Shown piece by piece: positions 18,199 through 26,837 of a DNA stretch of 64,000 nucleotides. This stretch comes from Dickeya undicola (GTDB lineage: Bacteria > Pseudomonadota > Gammaproteobacteria > Enterobacterales > Enterobacteriaceae). A program made the position numbers and the translations under genes. The notes below the pieces were generated by a model. It saw nothing but the letters and a program-made list of their open reading frames with translations, did not search any database and was not told the DNA's origin. The stretch lies in the NCBI RefSeq assembly GCF_000784735.1, contig NZ_JSYG01000008.1, forward strand, positions 124,001 to 188,000, given 5' to 3'. Each line of letters begins with the position of its first letter. Position 1 is the stretch's first letter.

Positions 18199-19461
18199 TT
18201 ACACATCGCGCGGTTTCGCCACATCCCCCTCGGTGACCAGGACACGCTGACGATAGCGATAAGCCCACCCTTGCACCACCAGCAGCATGGTCAGCGGCAA
18301 ACCGTGGAACAGCACAATCACCGCTGCGGGCGTCCACCATACATAGAACGGCGCGACCACCAACATGCCGATACCAAACCCGGTCATCTGCATCAACGTC
18401 AGCAGGCTGAAAATAGGCAGACGCAAAGATTCCGGCTCGCTCTGTGCGCGCGAGATCAAGCTGACTTCCGCCACACCATCGCCAATGCCCGCCCACACCA
18501 CAAACACCAGCAGCCACATCAGCCCGGTCTGCTGGAAGGTCAGAATAAACCCGGTGGACATCAGCGCCACGCCGATGAAAAAGACCCGTTCCATCGCCCG
18601 GCGCTGCCCTTGTCTGAGCCAAAAACCACTGACCCGCGCACCGACGAATTTTCCTACCGCCCACAGCGCCAGCATCAACCCCATGGTCTTACTGGCGCTA
18701 TCGGGAGAAATGAGAGCAGACAATACCGGGAAACCCACGTTATGCGCGGCGCTGCCAAGCGTGTCCGCCATAGTGACGATCAACATGCCCGCCAACATCG
18801 GCGCGCCGCGCAGCCCTGCTTTCAGTTGACGCCACTCGCCAAGCCTGTCGCGCTGGCTGGCTCGCGGCTGCGGCTTTTCTACCCAACGCAGCGGCAAAAT
18901 CAGCAGCGCGGCAGCCAGATAGGTCGCCACGTTCAGCGCAAACACCACCGGATAGCCAAAACCGGCGACCAGCAGGCCCGACACCAGGCTGCCCAGCACC
19001 GCGCCGCTGGCCGCCACCGACGTCAGCCAGGCGTTGGTGCCGAGCCGCATCGAACTTTCCACCCAGTAGGGCAACTGGCTGTTAAGCCCAATCGCAAACA
19101 TAGCGTTCCCCACCCCCACACCCAGCGCGATCATCGGCAGCAGCGGCAACTGCCACGTTGGCGGTAACACCAACAACAGCGACAGCAACGCCGCCCGCAG
19201 CAGGTCGAAGCCGACAAGCGAGGCACGCCCCTGAAAGCGGCGGAAAAACGGCGTACCGATCAGGCTCGCCAGCAGCCCGCCCGCCACCCGGCAGGCCAGA
19301 AAAATACTGACGCTCACCACACTGTTGCTCAGCAGATAAACGTAGGTGGACAGCGCCACCATATTCAGAAACGCGCCAAAGTCGGAAATAAAACGCGCGG
19401 CAATGATCAACCCGGCATTACGCCGGGATTGTCCCATGTCGATATCATGATGCTCAGCCAT
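18199..19461 (-). CDS. MFS transporter, probable exporter of the KamA-operon product
   Basis: A 420-residue twelve-helix permease of the MFS_3/enterobactin-exporter type (start NAGLIIAARFISDFGAFLNM; central loop RASQRDRLGEWRQLKAGLRG). No substrate can be read from the sequence. It is the fourth gene of a minus-strand run, 38 bp after the dioxygenase, and an exporter at the end of a small biosynthetic operon is a common layout. AAGGTAATCC lies before the ATG. Its 3' end converges on the oxalate operon. Confidence 0.85.
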   Translation of the reverse strand: MAEHHDIDMGQSRRNAGLIIAARFISDFGAFLNMVALSTYVYLLSNSVVSVSIFLACRVAGGLLASLIGTPFFRRFQGRASLVGFDLLRAALLSLLLVLPPTWQLPLLPMIALGVGVGNAMFAIGLNSQLPYWVESSMRLGTNAWLTSVAASGAVLGSLVSGLLVAGFGYPVVFALNVATYLAAALLILPLRWVEKPQPRASQRDRLGEWRQLKAGLRGAPMLAGMLIVTMADTLGSAAHNVGFPVLSALISPDSASKTMGLMLALWAVGKFVGARVSGFWLRQGQRRAMERVFFIGVALMSTGFILTFQQTGLMWLLVFVVWAGIGDGVAEVSLISRAQSEPESLRLPIFSLLTLMQMTGFGIGMLVVAPFYVWWTPAAVIVLFHGLPLTMLLVVQGWAYRYRQRVLVTEGDVAKPRDV

Positions 19462-19499
19462 GACGGATTACCTTTTTGTTTTCCCTGTTGTGTTCCCTG

Positions 19500-20213
19500 T
19501 TAACACTCCTGCACCGGCCGAAACGTCACCAGCAATAAATCCCGGTAGGCGGACTCCGCCGTCGCTGCCGGTCGAACTGGCCCGGCGCGGTGGTACAGCT
19601 TTTTGTCATTCACAATCAGCGTCTCCAGAAACCGGCTCATCGCCGTTGCCAGCAACGGTGGGGAGGTTTCCTGCGCCGAGGTGAAAATTTCAGACACCAC
19701 CGGCTGTGTATCCACACTCTGAATGAAATGCATACAAATCCACGCCATGCCATCCTGATGAATGCCGGAGGTGGTCGGGCTGCTGTGCCCTTTTTCCGCC
19801 CTGACCCGAAACTGATGGATATCGACAGCATATTGCTGATCGGCCACCATCCAGCGGCGCATCATCGCGATATCCGTCGCCACGATGCGCTGTAACAACG
19901 GGTGGTGGATAAACCCCGCTTCGGCATACTGCAGGTGGTTCGGCCCTGGTTTGTAGTCGATGTCGTATTTCACCGTGGAGCGGTAATCCGCGTCGGTATT
20001 CAGTCGCAGCGGGTGGCCGGGCTGGTGGAAAAACCGCAAAATCCGCCGTTCACGGCAGGTGTAGCTTTTGAAGTTTTCATCCTCGGCCAGATTATCCCAG
20101 TAGGCTTTGAAGGTCTTTTCTTCCTCCGGTTCCACCGCAATCCACTCCCGGCTGGTGGCAAAATGGCAATAATCCTGCTGCGCCAGTTGTTCAACAATCC
20201 TGTCTGTATTCAT
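19500..20213 (-). CDS. 2-oxoglutarate/Fe(II) dioxygenase (amino-acid hydroxylase type)
   Basis: A 237-residue protein of the PF10014 type (family of Bacillus L-isoleucine 4-hydroxylase). The iron triad is visible: His152-X-Asp154 in SGIHQDGMAW and His208 in KLYHRAGPV, close to H159/D161/H212 of the isoleucine enzyme. Arg224 in SAYRDLLLVTF can bind 2-oxoglutarate. It is expected to hydroxylate a free amino acid or small peptide in the cytoplasm. AGGAAAA precedes the ATG, 15 bp after the ATP-grasp gene, so it is part of the four-gene operon. The substrate is unknown. Confidence 0.85.
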   Translation of the reverse strand: MNTDRIVEQLAQQDYCHFATSREWIAVEPEEEKTFKAYWDNLAEDENFKSYTCRERRILRFFHQPGHPLRLNTDADYRSTVKYDIDYKPGPNHLQYAEAGFIHHPLLQRIVATDIAMMRRWMVADQQYAVDIHQFRVRAEKGHSSPTTSGIHQDGMAWICMHFIQSVDTQPVVSEIFTSAQETSPPLLATAMSRFLETLIVNDKKLYHRAGPVRPAATAESAYRDLLLVTFRPVQEC

Positions 20214-20228
20214 AGTGATTTTCCTGAG

Positions 20229-21635
20229 TTAACGCATCGCGACAGGCGCGGGCGCTACGCCGTCAGCAACGGTGAGCGGCATCGGGTCGATCTGTGGGCG
20301 GAGGTGGTGCTGCAATGCGTCGTACAGCGCCTGCGCGTCTTGTGCCGACGCGACGCGAGCCCACCCTTTGAACAGGTAATGCTCTTCGATATCGGCATCC
20401 ACGTAATGCCCCACCGGATAATGACCAAACGCCAGTACCGCCGGGTGACGCTCGACCCACGCCAGACCATCAAAACCGTTGAAATAACCGCTGGCGGGAG
20501 GATAAAGCGCGAACATCGAATAGTGCTGCCGGTTTCCAGCGGCACGCTCGCAGGCCGTGCGCACCGACGCCTCAATCCCCTCCTCCGCCAGCAGCAAAGA
20601 CAGGTACAGATCGTAAGGGTCCAGCCCGGCGATATCCTGAAACGCCGCGTTCACGTACAGCCCGCCCAGCCGCGGATTGACCTCGATAACCACCGGCCCC
20701 GATGCCGTCATACGGAACTCGACATGCGCCACGGCGTAAGTCAGCCCCACCGCTTGCAGGCAGGCGACGGCGTATTCCCGAATCTGTTGCTGCTGTACGT
20801 CGGAGAAGGAAACCGGCGGCGTAATCAGCAGGTTTTCCAGCACCGTGGTGCCTTGCGTGGTCAGCAACAGCTTTTCATTTATCAGTACCGGGAAAACCGC
20901 CTGCGCTGTCGCCACGCACTCTACACTGCCCTCAACGCCGTCGATATAGGATTCCAGCAGAACCGAACGGCCGGGGACATAGCGGTGTGAATGTCCGTCA
21001 AGATCGGTGAAATGGTGTGATTCGCCATAGAAACTGGCGACGGATGCGCGATCATACTGTGCGAGAAAGGTGTGGTAATAAGCCCGCAACTGCGGCCAGT
21101 CGAGGCATTTGCGAATGAAGGCGGAAGCCGCCCCGTAGGGCGGTTTGGCGATCAGCGGGTAACCGACCCGCTCGGCCTCGCGCTGCAATTCCGCTTCATC
21201 ATGGCACAGCGCATAGTCCACGGACCGAACACCAGCCCACGCCAGCGCCTGACGCATCAGGAACTTGTTATTACAGTGGTCCACCGCCTGCGCGGTGCTG
21301 TAGACCAGTCCATGACGCTGGCACAGCTCCGCCACCAGACACCCCATCTGCCCCAGCGGCGAGGCGTGTCCGGCGTGACACAACACCGCCCGCACCTGAT
21401 AACGCTCGGCCAGTTGCCGCAGCAGCGCATCCAGCGACGCCACCGAGAGCGTCGGCAGCCAGAACACCTCATCGCTGTCCGCCTCCAGCCGCTGAGGTTG
21501 CCGGTGGCCGCGCCATGCCGCCGTCAGGCACACCAGCCCCCGGCGGCGCGCGGCGGCGAAGTGCGGCTCGCGGTAGGTATAGACGGGAACCGCGGTATCG
21601 TTGACATCAACAAACAAAATCGCTTCAGGTTTCAT
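20229..21635 (-). CDS. ATP-grasp carboxylate-amine ligase
   Basis: A 468-residue ATP-grasp enzyme of the L-amino-acid-ligase/BacD-like group. After a Rossmann-like N-terminal domain (about 1-120) come the first ATP-lysine (YPLIAKPPYGAAS), the hinge (VLLESYIDGVEGSVECVA) and the metal-binding signature EVNPRLGGLYVNAAF near residue 330. Such enzymes join an amino acid carboxylate to an amine through an acyl phosphate, making dipeptides. I chose the ATG at 21635 because GGGAGAA lies upstream and the sequence before it (to 21818) overlaps kamA in another frame. It follows kamA by 22 bp. Confidence 0.84.
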   Translation of the reverse strand: MKPEAILFVDVNDTAVPVYTYREPHFAAARRRGLVCLTAAWRGHRQPQRLEADSDEVFWLPTLSVASLDALLRQLAERYQVRAVLCHAGHASPLGQMGCLVAELCQRHGLVYSTAQAVDHCNNKFLMRQALAWAGVRSVDYALCHDEAELQREAERVGYPLIAKPPYGAASAFIRKCLDWPQLRAYYHTFLAQYDRASVASFYGESHHFTDLDGHSHRYVPGRSVLLESYIDGVEGSVECVATAQAVFPVLINEKLLLTTQGTTVLENLLITPPVSFSDVQQQQIREYAVACLQAVGLTYAVAHVEFRMTASGPVVIEVNPRLGGLYVNAAFQDIAGLDPYDLYLSLLLAEEGIEASVRTACERAAGNRQHYSMFALYPPASGYFNGFDGLAWVERHPAVLAFGHYPVGHYVDADIEEHYLFKGWARVASAQDAQALYDALQHHLRPQIDPMPLTVADGVAPAPVAMR

Positions 21636-21657
21636 GCCGGTTCTCCCTGTGTCGCGG

Positions 21658-22818
21658 TTAGCTGTCCTGCCAGCGGCACACATCGCCCTGCCAGTTGGTG
21701 AAACGGTAAAAACGCGTTCCGTCGATATCTTCAAACTGCGGTATCTCTTCCACGCTGCTGAGCAACGGCACGGTGAATTTCCCTTTGGCGTGAGGCAGCA
21801 CGTACTCCGGCAGCGCAATATTGGATACCCGGCGTTTCAGCCGATTCATGATGGCGATGGCATCGCGAATCGATGCCTTGTATTCCGAAGCGCCCGGCGA
21901 AAACGGCATAAAGTGGTATAAATAATAGGGCTTGACCCCCATGCGATATAATTCGATAAACAGCGTTTTGAGCGTTTCCTCATTGTCATTCACGCCGCGC
22001 AGCAACGGCATATTGGAAAACACAATCGGCACCACCTGCTGAATACGTTTTACCGCATCGCGGAATGCGCCGCTCAATTCCAGCGGATGACAAACGTGCA
22101 CCCCAAAGGCATTAACGCGGTGCCGCCGGAGAATATCCAGCAGATTATCGGTAATACGGTAAGGGTTGAAGGTCAGCGAACGGGAATGAATACGAATCAA
22201 TAGGGAGTCACGGATATTACGAATAGCCCCCAGGCACTCATCCAACTTGGCATCCGTCAGCATCATCGGATCACCGCCGCTGAGAATAACTTCCTCCACC
22301 TCGGGGGTAGTGCGAATATAATCCAGCGAATCCTGAAAGGCTTTTCGCCCGGCATTCTCTTTTTCCGAATCGACCTTTAACGTTCGCAGCGCTTCAAAAC
22401 AGAATTGGCAGTAGGAATTACAGGTATTGACCATCCGTAAAATAACCCGATTGTCATATTTGTGCTGACAAATCGGTGTTTTCATTTCATGCGACAATTC
22501 CCAGTTTTCTGATTCGCCGTCGTAACCGGTTACGCCATCATCGTGCCAAAACGGCACCACCTGACGCCACAGCGGATTATCGACAATATCCTTGTACGCG
22601 GCTTGTCGTATCAGGTCGGCATAATACGGCGTGATCTGCATTTTGCGGTCGTTGAGATTACGGACAATGCGCTGCGCCACCTCCTCGCTCCAGCCGCCGC
22701 AAGCCGCCCGTAATGCCGGTTCGTCCCGAATCGCGTTTTTCTGCTGCCAGCGCCAATCCGTCCATCGTGAACGTTCTTCTGCCGGGAATAACGCCAGTTC
22801 GGTTACTGATATATCCAT
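21658..22818 (-). CDS. KamA-type radical SAM aminomutase, divergent
   Basis: A 386-residue radical-SAM/PLP protein of the lysine 2,3-aminomutase family. The [4Fe-4S] cysteines are Cys133, Cys137 and Cys140 (CNSYCQFCF), SGGDP is at 180-184, and PLLRGVND at 271-278 is the family hallmark. A PLP lysine is probably Lys347 (or Lys345). It departs from true lysine aminomutases: the arginine two residues after the third cysteine is Glu142, and the two aspartates that hold the lysine side chain are absent (MPFSPGAS and VLPHAKGK regions). It should move an amino group in a different substrate. GGAGG precedes the ATG. First gene of the operon. Confidence 0.83.
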   Translation of the reverse strand: MDISVTELALFPAEERSRWTDWRWQQKNAIRDEPALRAACGGWSEEVAQRIVRNLNDRKMQITPYYADLIRQAAYKDIVDNPLWRQVVPFWHDDGVTGYDGESENWELSHEMKTPICQHKYDNRVILRMVNTCNSYCQFCFEALRTLKVDSEKENAGRKAFQDSLDYIRTTPEVEEVILSGGDPMMLTDAKLDECLGAIRNIRDSLLIRIHSRSLTFNPYRITDNLLDILRRHRVNAFGVHVCHPLELSGAFRDAVKRIQQVVPIVFSNMPLLRGVNDNEETLKTLFIELYRMGVKPYYLYHFMPFSPGASEYKASIRDAIAIMNRLKRRVSNIALPEYVLPHAKGKFTVPLLSSVEEIPQFEDIDGTRFYRFTNWQGDVCRWQDS

Positions 22819-23512
22819 ATTGCCTCCGTGATCACCGTGTTTTCAGCGATGCAAAGTCACGTCAGGCTGCTGATCGTTATTTCTCTTCATGAGATGAAGT
22901 CGGTATTTTTAATGTCACATTAAATCAGAATAAATAATAGAACGACTAACGTGAAAAGATAAAAATACGATTACATGAAAAAATAACAATAGCAGACCGG
23001 CGATACTTTACATTGAAATATGCGTTCCTGGCGTTCACATAGCCAACCGTTCAGGCATTGAGAAATAATTCAGTTTGCAATAACTTATTCTTTTGGAAAA
23101 AGCGATTCTCTTTGAAAAATTATATTTTGGAAAAAAAATCAATATCATGACTGGCGACAACCACCATCGCCCTTGCCAATAACATTACCGTTATTATTGT
23201 TATACCCGTCATACTTCAAGTTGCAGGTGCGTTGGCTGCCCTCACTCACCCCAGTCACTTACTTATGTAAGCTCCTGGGGATTCACTCGGTTGCCGCCTT
23301 CCTGCAACTCGAATTATTTAGGGTATATAACAAAATGAGTTTTTTGCAAACAGATAGTTAACATTTTGGTATCGTATTTCCCTATAATGCCTACTTTCAG
23401 CACCAACGCCACCGTGCTATCTGGTTGAAATAGTCGTACCGCTTTTCTTCTATCCTGCGTATTCTCATGGCAACAACATCATGAAAACAATACAGAACCC
23501 GAGGAGAGACGT
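22819..23512. other. 694-bp AT-rich spacer with ERIC, KamA operon / serC-like gene
   Basis: Divergent promoters of the KamA operon and the phosphoserine-aminotransferase-like gene must lie here. About 22900-23200 is markedly AT-rich. The only recognised element is the ERIC copy at 23201-23327. No gene is seen. Confidence 0.55.
23201..23327. repeat. ERIC element, standard 127-bp form
   Basis: TATACCCGTCATACTTCAAG at one end and AACTCGAATTATTTAGGGTA at the other, with the ERIC-PCR primer sequence ATGTAAGCTCCTGGGGATTC inside. It is exactly 127 bp, in the opposite orientation to the copy at 9955-10154. Confidence 0.95.
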
Positions 23513-24634
23513 GTGGCGATAACCCTTCCTGAAGCACTGATTCCAGCCGACCCCCGTTTTGGCTGCGGCCCGTCGTTGATTCAGCTCGACGACCTGACGC
23601 AACTGAAAGACAAAGGGCCGCATCTGCTGGGCACCAGCCACCGCAAGGAGCCGGTGCGCGCGCTGTGCCGCGAGATTCAGCAGGGCCTGCGGGATTACCT
23701 GTCGGTGCCGGACGACTACAGCATTGTGCTGGGTAACGGTGGTGCCACCGCGCTGTTCGACATGGTTGGCCTCGGGCTGGTCAGAAAGCGCATCGTCCAC
23801 CACACCTGCGGCGAGTTCTCCGACAAATGGTTCAAAGCCTCGCGCCGGATTCCGTGGATTCAGGCAGACAGTGCCACGGTGGAATACGGCCAGGCAAACA
23901 CCGCGTTTGTGACGGAAGGCGCGGACGTGGTGGCCTGTACGCTGAATGAAACCTCCACCGGGGTGATGAACACCCGTTTACCCGAGGTCGGCGAGGATTG
24001 CCTGCTGGCGGTAGACGCCACCAGCGGCGCGGGGCAAATCGCCTGCGACCTGTCCCGCGTGGATGTGTTCTTCTTCTCGCCGCAGAAGGTGTTCGCCAGC
24101 GAAGGCGGGCTGTTTGTCGCTATTTTGTCGCCGCAGGCCAAAGCGCGGATCGCCGAGATCGCCGCCGATCCCAGCCGCTATATCCCGGCGTTCGCCGACT
24201 GGCGGCTGGCGCTGAGCAACAGCGACCAGCAGCAGACTTACAATACTCCGGCGGTGGTGACGCTGTTCCTGTTCGCCGAGCAGGTCAAACGCATGAACGC
24301 GCTGGGTTTCGCCGAGGTGGAACGTCAGGCCGCCGCTAAAGCGGCGCTGTTGTATCAGTGGGCTGCCGACCGGGATTATCTGTCCGCCTATGTGGCCGAC
24401 CCGGCGTTTCGCTCCACCACCGTCGCCACCATCGACGTGGCGGATACGATCTCCGTGGACAAGCTGACCCGCTATCTGGACGAACAAGGGCTGGCGCACG
24501 GCATCGAAGGCTACCGGGCGCTGGGGCGCAATCAGTTACGCATCGCGCTGTTTCACAACATCGCCTTTGACGACCTGAAAACGTTGACCGCGTTGATCGA
24601 TTTTCTGGTCGCCAGCGGCGAATTCGCCGCCTGA
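23513..24634 (+). CDS. Phosphoserine-aminotransferase-like PLP enzyme (actinobacterial type)
   Basis: A 373-residue class V aminotransferase. The start PADPRFGCGPSLI and HRKEPVRAL resemble the mycobacterial/actinobacterial SerC subgroup more than E. coli SerC. The PLP lysine lies in VFFFSPQKVFASEGG, and LNETSTGVM and AVDATSGAGQI are cofactor-site segments. It would convert 3-phosphohydroxypyruvate and glutamate to phosphoserine, or act on a related oxo acid. The normal enterobacterial serC is linked to aroA elsewhere, so this is probably an additional gene. GTG start at 23513 after GAGGAGAG. Its stop is two bases from the Lrp gene stop. Confidence 0.8.
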   Translation: MAITLPEALIPADPRFGCGPSLIQLDDLTQLKDKGPHLLGTSHRKEPVRALCREIQQGLRDYLSVPDDYSIVLGNGGATALFDMVGLGLVRKRIVHHTCGEFSDKWFKASRRIPWIQADSATVEYGQANTAFVTEGADVVACTLNETSTGVMNTRLPEVGEDCLLAVDATSGAGQIACDLSRVDVFFFSPQKVFASEGGLFVAILSPQAKARIAEIAADPSRYIPAFADWRLALSNSDQQQTYNTPAVVTLFLFAEQVKRMNALGFAEVERQAAAKAALLYQWAADRDYLSAYVADPAFRSTTVATIDVADTISVDKLTRYLDEQGLAHGIEGYRALGRNQLRIALFHNIAFDDLKTLTALIDFLVASGEFAA

Positions 24635-24636
24635 CG

Positions 24637-25107
24637 TCACACCGTCGCCTTAACCGGCAGCGCGGTTTTGTGAATCAGCCGCCGCAGTGAAAACGAGGAC
24701 TGCACATCACGCAGTCCTTCGATTTTGATCAGCTTCTTCTGCAAGAATTTCTCGAAATCCGACAGGCTGGCGGCCACCACCCGCAGCATGAAATCGTGGC
24801 TGCCGGACATCAGGTGGCACTCCATCACTTCGTCGAAGGTGGCGATCTGCTGTTCGAACTTGCGGAAGGTGGCTTCCGACTTCGGCTCCAGCGTCAGCGA
24901 AATGTACGCGTTCACCGGAAACCCGGCCTTTTCCTGATCCAGCAGCGTCACATAGCGGTCGATCATACCTGCGTCTTCCAACTGCTTCAGCCGCCGGGTG
25001 CAGGGCGTGGCCGACAGGCATACCCGTTCGGCCAGTTCGGTGGTTTTCAGCCGCGCATCCTGCTGTAGCTCATTCAAAATCTGTGCGTCGATGCGGTCGA
25101 TCTTCAT
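24637..25107 (-). CDS. Lrp/AsnC-family regulator
   Basis: A 156-residue feast/famine regulator. The N-terminal helix-turn-helix (residues 4-60, AQILNELQQDARLKTTELAERVCLSATPCTRRLKQLED) is followed by a RAM ligand-binding domain (VMECHLMSGSHDFMLRVVAASLSDFEKFL). Members sense amino acids. It converges on the serC-like gene and diverges from the yitT-like gene, so it may control the latter or the nearby amino-acid genes; this is inferred from position. ATG at 25107. Confidence 0.88.
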   Translation of the reverse strand: MKIDRIDAQILNELQQDARLKTTELAERVCLSATPCTRRLKQLEDAGMIDRYVTLLDQEKAGFPVNAYISLTLEPKSEATFRKFEQQIATFDEVMECHLMSGSHDFMLRVVAASLSDFEKFLQKKLIKIEGLRDVQSSFSLRRLIHKTALPVKATV

Positions 25108-25307
25108 GAGTGAAAGTCTCTATTTATGCCATTACGATGAGTGATTACCCCTAATTTAATGGATAAACGGCTTTTCTTTTAGTTAAAAATCACTCCGTGA
25201 TCAATGTTAAGTTGAGCGCCATAAATGAATGTTCAGTCATGAAAGACGCAAATATATGCATTTCTTATGGCTAAATCAGACAAGATCGCGTTGAGAGGGC
25301 AACACCC

Positions 25308-25955
25308 GTGCTGAAAGAGTCTGTCGTGCTACCCAAGGCAGCGGAAACCGGCCAGAAGCCGGGGCTGGCTCACACCCTGAAAGACGACGTGTACGGCCTG
25401 ATGCTGGGGGTAATGTTTATCGCCTTCGGCCTGAACATGCTGAAACTGTCCGGTATGGTCACCGGTGGGATCGCGGGCATCGCTTTACTGCTTTCCTACT
25501 TTGTTCCACTGTCGATCGGCGTACTGTTTATCCTTGCCAACATCCCGTTCATGGTTTTCTGCTACTTCAGCATGGGGCGCGCCTTTACGCTGAAAACGCT
25601 GATCGTCAACATCGCTCTGAGTGCCGCCACTCAGGCGGTGCCCTACCTGCTGAGCATCAATTACATTCATCCGCTGTTTTCCGCCCTGGTGGGCGGCACC
25701 TTTCTCGGCATGGGCATCCTCTCGCTGGCCCGCCACAATGCTTCGGTCGGCGGCACCGGCGTCGTCACCCTGTGGCTCTACAAACGCTTCAACATCAACG
25801 CGGGCAAAAGCCAGATGCTGCTGGATGTGCTGGTGTTCGCCGTCTCGATGATCACCATGCCCGTGCACCTACTGCTGTGGTCGGCACTCAGCGCACTGGC
25901 GATGAACGCCATGCTGATGAACTGGCATAAGCCGGGGCGCTATCAGGGCGGGTGA
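25308..25955 (+). CDS. YitT-family inner-membrane protein
   Basis: A 215-residue membrane protein with five or six hydrophobic helices and the YitT (DUF161) pattern: GVMFIAFGLNMLKLSGMVTGGIAGIALLLSYF in the first helices and ASVGGTGVVTLWLYKRFNINAGKSQMLLD in the middle. The family is uncharacterised and suspected to be transporters. The GTG at 25308 follows GAGAGGG. It is divergent from the Lrp/AsnC gene, a possible regulator-transporter pair, and ends one base before the GntR remnant on the other strand. Confidence 0.82.
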   Translation: MLKESVVLPKAAETGQKPGLAHTLKDDVYGLMLGVMFIAFGLNMLKLSGMVTGGIAGIALLLSYFVPLSIGVLFILANIPFMVFCYFSMGRAFTLKTLIVNIALSAATQAVPYLLSINYIHPLFSALVGGTFLGMGILSLARHNASVGGTGVVTLWLYKRFNINAGKSQMLLDVLVFAVSMITMPVHLLLWSALSALAMNAMLMNWHKPGRYQGG

Positions 25956-25956
25956 A

Positions 25957-26652
25957 CTAGCTATTCCCATCATGGTGTTGCAGGACGATCAAACAGGTAT
26001 ATCGCCCGGCGGGGTGAATGGAGATAGTGGTTTCAAAGGTTTCGCCGTTGCGATCCACATAACGCCGTATGATTTTCAACGCGGGTGAGCCCGCTTCCAC
26101 TCCTAGCTGTTTGGCGATTTTGGCCGGTACGCCAACCGCAGTAATGGTCTGGTGTACTTCTTTGCTTTTCACGCCATAGTGGTTTTCGATCAAATCGCTG
26201 ATCAGCGAAAACGGGTCGCTACGCACCAGACGCCGGACCTTATCGTAGGCAACGCTGGCGTAGCTGTCCGTCCAGCAAATCGGCGCGTCCGGCTTGATGC
26301 TGTCTTCCCGAATACTCGCGATATGCAGCCAGCGCGACCCCGGCGGGCAACCGATGATTTGCGACAATTCATAATCAGCGACGATCTCATCAATCTTTTT
26401 CACCACCCGCAAATTATTCCGGGCCAGCGCCAGCAAATCTTCCAGGTTGGCCAGCGGGTGATTCGTGTTCCCTTCTCTGGCATCGGTGACATGGGTCCCG
26501 GCACCTTTACGTCTTGAGATCAGCCCCTGTTCGGTCAGCTCGCGCAGCGCTTCCCGCACGGTATGTCGGCTGGCCTGATACACCTCGCAGAGCGCCTTTT
26601 CAGTCGGGAAAAGCGCGCCGACGGGGTACTTGCCGGAAACAATGTCCTGCTG
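25957..26652 (-). pseudogene. GntR/HutC regulator with lost 5' end
   Basis: The C-terminal UTRA effector domain (about 130 residues, ending RYVDRNGETFETTISIHPAGRYTCL) and most of the winged helix (ASRHTVREALRELTEQGLISRRKGAGTHV) are intact. Family resemblance continues upstream as QQDIVSGKYPVGALFPTEKA from about 26652, but between the in-frame stop at 26728-26730 and that point there is no ATG, GTG, TTG or CTG. The only usable start is GTG 26583, which cuts off the first DNA-binding helix. It begins within the gor terminator. It is either a decayed gene or one using a rare start; I favour decay. Confidence 0.6.
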
Positions 26653-26708
26653 GCCTTGGCGGTCAGAATGGTGTGGTGGAATCCGCTGGGGTATTACTGA
26701 CCCAAATG

Positions 26709-26738
26709 AATCAGGGTGAGGAGAACCTCACCCTGATT
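26709..26738 (-). terminator. Terminator downstream of gor
   Basis: Thirteen-base perfect stem (AATCAGGGTGAGG with CCTCACCCTGATT) and a four-base loop, about 100 bases past the gor stop. The T tract is short. Its 3' arm is where the damaged GntR frame begins. Confidence 0.65.
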
Positions 26739-26837
26739 GTCACTGCGTAGTGCTAACCGCGTCGTTATCACCCTGTAGCGTTCGTCGTGTTGTACCATCA
26801 CGCCGTCACCACCGTAAGCACATCACGGTGTTACGCG

